A stretch of DNA of 14,454 nt from an uncultured Chitinophagaceae bacterium (GTDB lineage Bacteria > Bacteroidota > Bacteroidia > Chitinophagales > Chitinophagaceae): positions 1 through 14,454 of the forward strand of contig CAMPGT010000079.1 in the NCBI GenBank assembly GCA_946885665.1, in the 5' to 3' direction. This document shows, in pieces, positions 1-6,217 of the stretch. The first letter of the stretch is position 1. Every line of letters starts with the position of its first letter. The notes below the pieces were generated by a model. The model had not been told where the DNA came from. It searched no databases and was given only the letters and a program-made list of their open reading frames with translations. The translations under genes and the position numbers were made by a program.

Positions 1-177
1 AGGATGGTAGGAATTTCATACGCCAAATGGAGATACATGCGCACACCGGCAGTAAGAGTCTATTTACACAAGACATATTTCACACTTACTTACAGGCAAT
101 CCGGCAACATCAACATTAATGTGGAAGATTGGGATGGAGTCTTCTTGAAGGAATTGGATAAGGTTTCAGCTAATTAA
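1..177 (+). CDS. C-terminal fragment of an unidentified protein (cut by window edge)
   Basis: An open frame runs from the first base of the window to a TAA at 175-177, giving 58 codons. An ATG lies at 4-6, but the frame is already open at the edge, so the true start cannot be fixed. The visible peptide is basic and aromatic in its first half (KWRYMR, YLHKTYF) and ends in an acidic, helical-looking tail (EDWDGVFLKELDKV). I recognise no domain. It converges on the exopolysaccharide operon, whose last gene ends at 393 on the other strand. It could be the end of a longer protein or a very small gene. Confidence 0.4.
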   Translation, partial: RMVGISYAKWRYMRTPAVRVYLHKTYFTLTYRQSGNININVEDWDGVFLKELDKVSAN

Positions 178-392
178 ACGATGTCAACAAATTTATATGG
201 CGCGGGTAGATAAACAATCAAGCAAAAAATAAAAATCAACATCGCTAAGTATAAACACCTATCGTTTTAGGACAAGCAAAAACTTCGCCTTTGACTTTCA
301 GACTGCAATGAATGATTTTTTTTTGATTATTTCGTTTGACATTGGTCAAATAAACTTTAAAACTCCTGGAAATGAATAAAATTGAAGAAGAA
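178..392. other. AT-rich convergent intergenic spacer
   Basis: About 215 bp lie between two convergent genes. I see no ORF of coding character. It contains a T9 run near 316-324 and a small perfect hairpin at 335-350 (TTTGAC, loop ATTG, GTCAAA). Neither flank of the hairpin carries a proper T tract, so it is at best a weak terminator for the gene ending at 393. Nothing else stands out. Confidence 0.5.
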
Positions 393-1187
393 TTAAACGG
401 CAACAGACTTGTTGCTCCTACGCGCAGGCGCGCCTTTTCGCATTAAAGTTCGGTTTACCGCTGCCGTTATAAACAACCAGCAAAACACCGTATTGGTAAC
501 CGCATAACGCCAAAATAACCGCCGCGGCTCCTGCATCAGCCTGTACAGCCATTCCAGCCCATTGCGCTGCATCCATACCGGCGCCCGCCGCTGCATGCCT
601 ATCAACACCGGCAACGCACCGCCCACACCCACCATCAACGCATGTACCCTGCCCTTCATCCGCGCCATCCACCGCTCCTGCCGGGGGCAGCCCAATATCA
701 CAAACACCAGCCTGGCGCCGCTTGCATTGATCTTTGCCGCTACCTCATCTTCCTCCGCCGCAGTGAGCTCGCGAAACGGCGGACTGTACATGCCAGCAAT
801 CTTCAACGCTGGAAATTTGCCATGCAAAAACTTCTCTGCCTTCAACAGCAACGAAGGCGTGCCCCCGTAAAAGAAAACAGGCAGCCCGCAGCCTTCGGCA
901 CTCAATAACAAGTCGGGCAACAGGTCCATACCCGCCACCCTCTCCTGCTTCATACCATATAATATATTAAACGCCCAGGTAATGGGCACACCGTCGGGGG
1001 TTACAATGGCGGCATTGTTTACTATCGAAGCAAAATGCTCGCTTCGCCTGGCCTCTACTACCATGTGTGCATTGGCAACGCAAACATAGTTGCTGCCACG
1101 GCTCAAAGCACTGTTGATGATGGCCCCGCTCATTTGGCGGTAACTACCAGTGCTCACTTGCAGCGACATCATTTTCTTCTTGTTCAT
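393..1187 (-). CDS. WecG/TagA/CpsF family (GT26) glycosyltransferase
   Basis: This 264-residue protein has the hallmarks of the WecG/TagA/CpsF family. Those enzymes add an N-acetylmannosamine(uronic acid)-type or related sugar to an undecaprenyl-diphosphate-linked acceptor at the cytoplasmic membrane face. Seen in the sequence: NAH near residues 39-41; TPDGVP at 63-68, whose Asp65 matches the proposed catalytic base of TagA; a nucleotide-sugar segment FFYGGTP at 106-111; the GCPRQERW signature at 166-173; GVGGALPVLIG at 187-197; and the family's RAPVWMQRNGLEWLYRLMQEP block at 201-221, a basic tail associated with membrane binding. Length is normal for the family. The ATG at 1187 is used; in-frame ATGs at codons 6 and 7 are alternatives. 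It is the last gene of the operon, 57 bp after the preceding GT2, so it probably adds one sugar to the repeat unit. The donor sugar cannot be predicted. Confidence 0.9.
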   Translation of the reverse strand: MNKKKMMSLQVSTGSYRQMSGAIINSALSRGSNYVCVANAHMVVEARRSEHFASIVNNAAIVTPDGVPITWAFNILYGMKQERVAGMDLLPDLLLSAEGCGLPVFFYGGTPSLLLKAEKFLHGKFPALKIAGMYSPPFRELTAAEEDEVAAKINASGARLVFVILGCPRQERWMARMKGRVHALMVGVGGALPVLIGMQRRAPVWMQRNGLEWLYRLMQEPRRLFWRYAVTNTVFCWLFITAAVNRTLMRKGAPARRSNKSVAV

Positions 1188-1244
1188 AGCCAGGGGTTAT
1201 AGCAAGATTATTGGGGACGGGTAATTTAAGAAATATCCACGACG

Positions 1245-2231
1245 CTACACGGCAGGTTCGAGTATAAATTCTTTCCGAATGTGCCTGCGGCTCACCTTGC
1301 GGGCCGACTGTATCAGCCGCCGGGTGTGCAGTATCTTCGGAAGGTTCGAAAAAACATACGGAATGGCTCGCAGCGAATAAAATTCAAAAATCAAAGAATA
1401 CACAAACACCAAAACGAACCGTACGGCAATATGGATAAAGTCCAGTAAAAAGTTCATCGAATCATCGTTCTTGATCACCGATACAATCGAATTTTTAAAC
1501 GAATGGAACTTCACGTCGCGGTCAACAAGCTTCCTTGCCGAAAGCACCCGCTGTTTAAACCCACGGTAGTGGCAGCCCACCGCATCGGGAACAAACAGGC
1601 ACTTCCAGCCGGCCAGTTGCAGGCGCCACGAAACGTCCCAATCTTCGCCATATAAAAAATAGGTGTCGTCGAACAGCTCTTTATTGATCATAATGCTTTG
1701 AATGGCCCTGCGCCGGTAAAAGGCTGCGGCGCCGTCCACGCCATCCACATACTCCGGTTTTAACGGCACCGCATTGCGCGGCATGCCGGCAAAGCGCAGC
1801 TTGAACCGCCGCGAGCGGGTAAAGGTTATGCCGGCACAATCAATTACCGGGTTGGCCGATTTGTTGCTCAACAGCAGCGAAGCGAGCGAACCCACCCGGT
1901 GGTCAACATCGAAATACGGAAGCGCCGTTTCAATAAAAGAAGGCTCGAGGATGGCATCGGGGTTCAGTACCAGGATGTACTCCGACGAAAAATGGTTGAT
2001 GGTCCAGTTGTGGGCCGAGCCAAAGCCGATATTGGTATCGCCATACTTTGTATACAGGCGGCCGTCGCTGAAGCCGGATAGGATGGACCGGGTATCGTCG
2101 GTAGAGTCGTTGTCGTAAACAACGAGGATAAAATCGCCAACAGTTTGCTGCAGCACGGCATCGATACATTCTTTGATGTACCTGGCGCTGTTATAGGTTA
2201 CGATCGATATCAGTACTCTTGCTGCGTTCAT
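1245..2231 (-). CDS. GT2 glycosyltransferase, rhamnosyltransferase-like
   Basis: This 328-residue GT-A fold transferase is a likely cytoplasmic or membrane-associated enzyme that adds one sugar to the growing lipid-linked repeat unit. Visible motifs are SIVTYN at 9-14, YDNDSTDDT at 39-47, LNPDA at 89-93 (the DXD-equivalent metal/nucleotide site), DGVDGAAAFYRR near 163-174, and YGEDWDVSWR at 194-203, which carries the acidic ED catalytic-loop motif. This pattern is typical of WbbL/RfbF-like rhamnosyltransferases, but donor specificity is inference. Residues of about 264-290 are hydrophobic and may associate with the membrane. The ATG start at 2231 lies 2 bp after the stop of the preceding GT4, indicating translational coupling. 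The stop codon is TAG, which shows that TAG ends genes in this genome. Confidence 0.88.
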   Translation of the reverse strand: MNAARVLISIVTYNSARYIKECIDAVLQQTVGDFILVVYDNDSTDDTRSILSGFSDGRLYTKYGDTNIGFGSAHNWTINHFSSEYILVLNPDAILEPSFIETALPYFDVDHRVGSLASLLLSNKSANPVIDCAGITFTRSRRFKLRFAGMPRNAVPLKPEYVDGVDGAAAFYRRRAIQSIMINKELFDDTYFLYGEDWDVSWRLQLAGWKCLFVPDAVGCHYRGFKQRVLSARKLVDRDVKFHSFKNSIVSVIKNDDSMNFLLDFIHIAVRFVLVFVYSLIFEFYSLRAIPYVFSNLPKILHTRRLIQSARKVSRRHIRKEFILEPAV

Positions 2232-2233
2232 AT

Positions 2234-3349
2234 TTACGGCCGTGCCGTTTTATGAATAACATCACTAAAACGTTCCACCATGCTGTTTAGTTGTAACCGG
2301 GCCGCCACATATTCTTTAATGTGCCCGGCCATTTGCTGCTGGTGGCGTTCGTTGTAAAGATAATCCTGCACAACGTGGGCCAACCAGCCAAAATCCCCAT
2401 ACGGTACCCAAAAACCGGTTTTTGCTTCTATTATATGCTCTTTTTCGGGGCCGTGCCAGGGGCGGCCATCACCGTTTTCCGAAAAGGTGATCACCGGCAC
2501 GCCATACAATAAAGCGTGGTTAACCGCAAGGCCCACCGCGCCTAAAATAACCACCAGGCTGGCGCCCGCCAAAATGCGGCCCGTTTGCCCCTCGTCATAC
2601 AGCGCGCCGTGAAAAACGAACTGCTGCGCGTAGGAATGGCCTATAAGCATCGCTTTACAGGTATCCAGTTCGGGCCCGTCGCCAATAAAATGGATACAGG
2701 TTTCCCGCTTTGTCGGCTCTTCAAAGGCATCGAACATCCGGATGAGTGCGCAGGGATCCTTCTCCTTCGTCATCCTCCCGATAAACACCAGGTGGTTCCG
2801 GTAGCGCTCATCCTTTCTATGCGTGGTTTGTTGGGCCAGCTTTGCTATCCTGTTCGAATCGAGCGCGGCTTCCACCACATAAACCGGCGCGGTAATGCCC
2901 TTCGAGCGTAGCAATTCCGCGTCGCCCAGGCTATATACGATCAATCCGTTTGAATGGTTTATTAAATATTTCCGGTACCTGTCTGCCAATCGCCCCCGCG
3001 GGTCAAACCCCATGCGCCGGTTGTAGCCATGGCTCCATAATAACACCCGCTTCTTCCGGGCGCGGTAGTACAGCATTAACAACGGCAGGTTAACCACCTG
3101 GAGGGCAAAGTCCAGCACAACCACATCGGGCACTTTGGTAAAAAAGTGTCGCGAAAAATACATCTTCAGTCCACCGAACGGGAGGTTCAACTGCCTTACC
3201 TTCTTGGCATAACCGGCCGATTCGTTCCTGATGCCCGATGCATCGGCGCCATACAGCAACCGCACGTCAAATTCCTTTGCGAGGGCATCGTAAAACGACT
3301 TCCTGTAGTGCGAAAACAACCGCTGAAATATGAGTACCCTTGTCTTCAT
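2234..3349 (-). CDS. GT4 family glycosyltransferase
   Basis: This 371-residue GT-B enzyme probably transfers a sugar onto the exopolysaccharide repeat unit at the inner face of the membrane. The C-terminal nucleotide-sugar domain is clear: FIGRMTKEKD at 189-198 and IGDGPE at 222-227, followed by a GLAVNHALLYGVPVI block at 273-287. That last block replaces the usual EGFGLPxxEA box, so the first Glu of the E-x7-E motif is absent. I recall GT4 subfamilies with GLSVIHA-type sequences there, so this is probably a subfamily trait and not damage. The N-terminal acceptor domain contains WSHGYNRR at 105-112. It starts with ATG 18 bp after the interrupted GT2 and ends 2 bp before the next GT2. Acceptor and donor are unknown. 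Confidence 0.87.
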   Translation of the reverse strand: MKTRVLIFQRLFSHYRKSFYDALAKEFDVRLLYGADASGIRNESAGYAKKVRQLNLPFGGLKMYFSRHFFTKVPDVVVLDFALQVVNLPLLMLYYRARKKRVLLWSHGYNRRMGFDPRGRLADRYRKYLINHSNGLIVYSLGDAELLRSKGITAPVYVVEAALDSNRIAKLAQQTTHRKDERYRNHLVFIGRMTKEKDPCALIRMFDAFEEPTKRETCIHFIGDGPELDTCKAMLIGHSYAQQFVFHGALYDEGQTGRILAGASLVVILGAVGLAVNHALLYGVPVITFSENGDGRPWHGPEKEHIIEAKTGFWVPYGDFGWLAHVVQDYLYNERHQQQMAGHIKEYVAARLQLNSMVERFSDVIHKTARP

Positions 3350-3367
3350 TGTTTACCTGCCGGCCAA

Positions 3368-4216
3368 CTATCTTTTTTTAAATATCAGCGACTTGCCGAT
3401 TCTCAACAAATCAAATAAAAAATAAAGCAACGGCACGGCGCCGTGCTTCCTCGCCCATTTCCACCGGGTGCCCAGCTTTAGCGGCGACCTTGTTGACAAA
3501 ACCGCATCGGCCACAAACTTCAAATAGCTGGTTTGCCGGTGCTGGTTCGACTGCTTTACATGAGTGGTCATCACCGACGGCACCTTTAATATCTACGCAT
3601 TGCCCGCCTTTCGGGCCCGCAACGAAAAGTCGTCGTCGGCGCCGTAATGGGGGAACGTATTTTCGTCGAATAATCCGATGTCGCGGAAAACAGCCGAGGG
3701 AATGAAAGTTCCCCTGCCGGGCAGCAGGTCCGACGGTAGCGTGTCATAGCCGTCCCTGATGGTGGAGTAGGTGGTACGCAAATCAATAGCCGAAACGTAC
3801 TTGGCGGTAATGCTGCTCCACTTGATGCCGGCGAAGGTAACCTGCTCAGGATGCGCAATATTTACACCGATGCTGCCAATAATCGAGCGTTCATGCTTTG
3901 TGGCAGCAGTGATTAGCGATTGAAGATAATTATCGTTAACCTGCAGGTCGTTGTTCAACGTGAGCACATGAGTGGCACCCATTTGCAGCGCATGCTGCAC
4001 GCCCATGTTCATTGCCGCTGCCCACCACATATCGCTGCTACCTTTCAATAGAATTACCCAATCATAATGCTGTTGTATCGCCTCATCGGTTTCATCGGTT
4101 GATCCATGGCTCACCACCACCACCCTGAAGTTGGTGTACGTTTGGCGCCGCAGGCTGTCGAGGCATGCAGCGGTGTATTTCCAACGGTTATAAACAGGGA
4201 TAACAACAAACAACAT
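3368..4216 (-). pseudogene. GT2 glycosyltransferase interrupted by an in-frame TAG
   Basis: The frame from ATG 4216 runs 207 codons to a TAG at 3595-3593. The same frame then stays open to 3368, giving 282 codons overall, about the usual length for this GT2 family. The first part holds VVIPVYNR at 4-11, LKGSSDMWWAAAMN at 57-70, LTLNND at 85-90, PGRGTFIP at 166-173 and the terminal-loop GADDDFSLRARKAG at 192-205. The part after the TAG reads like the family's C-terminal tail (THVKQSNQH, then RSPLKLGTRWKWARKHG and a hydrophobic LLYFLFDLLR). The stop follows GNA, where homologues I recall continue with an aromatic residue; a Tyr codon (TAC/TAT) is one base away. The usual DDGSTD box reads SHGSTD at 36-41. 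The ATG overlaps the polymerase stop by 1 bp (TAATG). The options are a nonsense mutation, a sequencing error, or a functional truncated enzyme. The first 207 residues keep the main catalytic motifs. Confidence 0.75.
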
Positions 4217-5556
4217 TACCTGAACTTGGAGTTAAATAAAAACTTAAACAACCGGTACCCTATCAGCACGTACAGCATCAGCGTCAAGCAGCCGAAAAAT
4301 ACTGTGGCCTGTCCGTTAATGAGCAGAAATAATAAAGCGTATAGAATCGAATATTGAATAAGATTGAAATAAGAAAGCGGATGCTTTAGCCGGTAAGTAA
4401 CGTGATGGGTGATAAACGCCAGCAAAAACATGCACAGCATCGCAAAATAGCCGTAGGCAAAATACAGTTCGGAGATGATGCCCGTTCTAATACCCACGCC
4501 TTCTTCATAAATATCCTTCCACACATAGGCGCTGCCCCGTCGCATCAACTCTTCCTTGTTGTATCCCATAAAGCTGAGTACTTCAGTGTTCATGAACGAG
4601 CCGAAGGAGCTTAATCCAAAATCGTAATCATGGACCGAGCGCCGCGAGATGGCGTTGTAGGAATGGATATAATCTTTGAACTCCACGCCAAAAGGTATTT
4701 TTTCAATGGTATTGCCCACGATGCCGTTCATGGAACTGCCTGTGCGCACGTAGCTGATGACGGTGTACGAAGTAACGATGAGCAGGCCGGCAATAATGAG
4801 TGGTCTTATAGAAGATGGCCTGCGATCTACCCTTTCGCGAATAAAATAATAAATGGGAATGCCCGAAATGAAGGCCATCAGGATCATGAAGCGCTTGCCA
4901 TCGGCGATCAGGATCACCAGCATGGCAATGGCGTAAATGATGCTCGGGATCTTCATGCCTTTTTTTGCCGACATCACCAGCGCATAAAGTATCCCGTAAA
5001 TACAAATAAATTTGAAACCGTACAGCGGACCGTAATCGAATTCATACATTTCGGAGGCAAAGCTTTCGCCGAGGAAGATGGGCAAAAAGCCGAGCGTTCG
5101 GTACATCGAGTAGATGAAAACGAACGGGTAAAGCATCAGCAGAATATTGAACGGCGTAAACTGTGGCCGTTTAATATTCGGTGGATCCTGGTTCGCGTGA
5201 GGCGTTAACATCCGCTCAAAAAGAAGCAGGCCGATCACGAACACCAGCATGCACCCGAAATACAAATAGCTGCCGCCGCGAATGTTGAGCGACCATGCAT
5301 TGGTGCTTCGCAAAACGCTGTTGATGTTGAGAACGCCTAAAAAGTAAAACAAGAACCAACCCAGTACAATTATCCTGTTGTAAATGTTTTTAATGTAGGT
5401 AGAAACAAAATACACAATGCCAATCACGACCATCAGGTCCCAGCTTAAAAACTGGTTACGATTGTTCCTGTACAGCAACTCGATAATGGTGTTGATGCCG
5501 AGGATAGCCACGTAGGGCAATATCCGGAGTATTGGTATTTGTTTAAATGTCTTCAA
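4216..5556 (-). CDS. Wzy-like oligosaccharide repeat-unit polymerase
   Basis: This 446-residue integral membrane protein has about twelve predicted hydrophobic segments, roughly 9-28, 39-56, 62-80, 97-114, 135-152, 180-197, 204-219, 221-238, 251-269, 366-386, 396-413 and 417-437. One large loop lies between about 270 and 365. The topology, the DGKR motif at 219-222 between two segments, and GIRTGIISELYFAYGYFA at 355-372 match O-antigen/capsule polymerases. These join flipped lipid-linked repeat units in the periplasm, and the large loop would carry catalytic residues. Sequence identity in this family is low, so the call rests on topology and on its place among glycosyltransferases next to the Wzc gene. 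The start is TTG at 5556; an in-frame TAA lies four codons upstream (the previous gene's stop), and the first internal ATG is at codon 42, inside a membrane segment. Confidence 0.82.
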   Translation of the reverse strand: MKTFKQIPILRILPYVAILGINTIIELLYRNNRNQFLSWDLMVVIGIVYFVSTYIKNIYNRIIVLGWFLFYFLGVLNINSVLRSTNAWSLNIRGGSYLYFGCMLVFVIGLLLFERMLTPHANQDPPNIKRPQFTPFNILLMLYPFVFIYSMYRTLGFLPIFLGESFASEMYEFDYGPLYGFKFICIYGILYALVMSAKKGMKIPSIIYAIAMLVILIADGKRFMILMAFISGIPIYYFIRERVDRRPSSIRPLIIAGLLIVTSYTVISYVRTGSSMNGIVGNTIEKIPFGVEFKDYIHSYNAISRRSVHDYDFGLSSFGSFMNTEVLSFMGYNKEELMRRGSAYVWKDIYEEGVGIRTGIISELYFAYGYFAMLCMFLLAFITHHVTYRLKHPLSYFNLIQYSILYALLFLLINGQATVFFGCLTLMLYVLIGYRLFKFLFNSKFR

Positions 5557-5565
5557 GCTTGTTCG

Positions 5566-6189
5566 TTAATCATCAATATTCCTCACGAACCGGGCAGGGT
5601 TACCTGCCCACAATTGGTTTCCGGGCACGCTGGTGGTTACCACCGAGCAGGCGCCGACGACTGCATTTTTGCCTATCGTCACCCCCTTCAAAATGGTGCA
5701 ATGCGCGCCGATGAATACGTTGTCGCCGATGTTCACCGGAGCGGCCCTGGCGTTTTGTTTGTCGGTTGTTGCGTTTAAACGGTCGGCCGCTTTGATGCTG
5801 TGGAAGTCGGTGTCGTAAATCACCGTGTTGCCGCCTATTGTAACGTTGTTGCCAATCGTAATGCCAACGAGGCTCACGAGCGACACCGAGCTAACGCCCA
5901 CATTGTTCCCGATGTTGATGCTGCCGGCGCCCGTAACAAAAAACGAGCAGCGATGCTGCCTGCCGATCATGTTATAGCGCTGGCCATTGTTCATCCTGAA
6001 ATGATCACCAATGCGCACCGTAGCTGCCTTTGCCACATCCAGCATGGGAACGCCTTTCGATTTGAGGTGGGCACCGTAAACAACGCCGTTGATCCTGAAA
6101 AGCAGGCGAGTGAACATAAGGCTGAAAAAGAAATCAATTCTTCTTCCCATCCATCTAAAGAACTTATATATCCAGCGAAAAAATATCAA
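5566..6189 (-). CDS. Hexapeptide-repeat O-acyltransferase (WcaF/serine acetyltransferase-like)
   Basis: This 207-residue protein has a left-handed beta-helix acyltransferase domain. It likely O-acetylates a sugar of the repeat unit with acetyl-CoA in the cytoplasm. Hexapeptide-type turns (INIGNN, ITIGNNVTIGG, VNIGDNVFIGA, VTIGKNAVVGA) span roughly residues 91-182. A YDTDFHSI motif at 125-132 contains the likely catalytic His130. The C-terminal AGNPARFVR at 195-203 is a family signature. The first 35 residues are hydrophobic and basic (an FFRW-rich stretch), so the protein may sit at the membrane. The start is uncertain: TTG at 6189 directly follows an in-frame stop region, while an ATG at codon 14 (6150) is the alternative. 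It lies 28 bp after the Wzc gene and 9 bp before the polymerase. Confidence 0.87.
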   Translation of the reverse strand: MIFFRWIYKFFRWMGRRIDFFFSLMFTRLLFRINGVVYGAHLKSKGVPMLDVAKAATVRIGDHFRMNNGQRYNMIGRQHRCSFFVTGAGSINIGNNVGVSSVSLVSLVGITIGNNVTIGGNTVIYDTDFHSIKAADRLNATTDKQNARAAPVNIGDNVFIGAHCTILKGVTIGKNAVVGACSVVTTSVPGNQLWAGNPARFVRNIDD

Positions 6190-6217
6190 TCCTTATATCG
6201 TTTCGTTTATGAACGAT

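Noticed and set aside
4630..5208. Plus-strand open frame of 192 codons opposite the polymerase gene
   Set aside because: It is antisense to a well-supported membrane protein. Its product is rich in His, Asp and Glu with no domain, as expected for a shadow frame.
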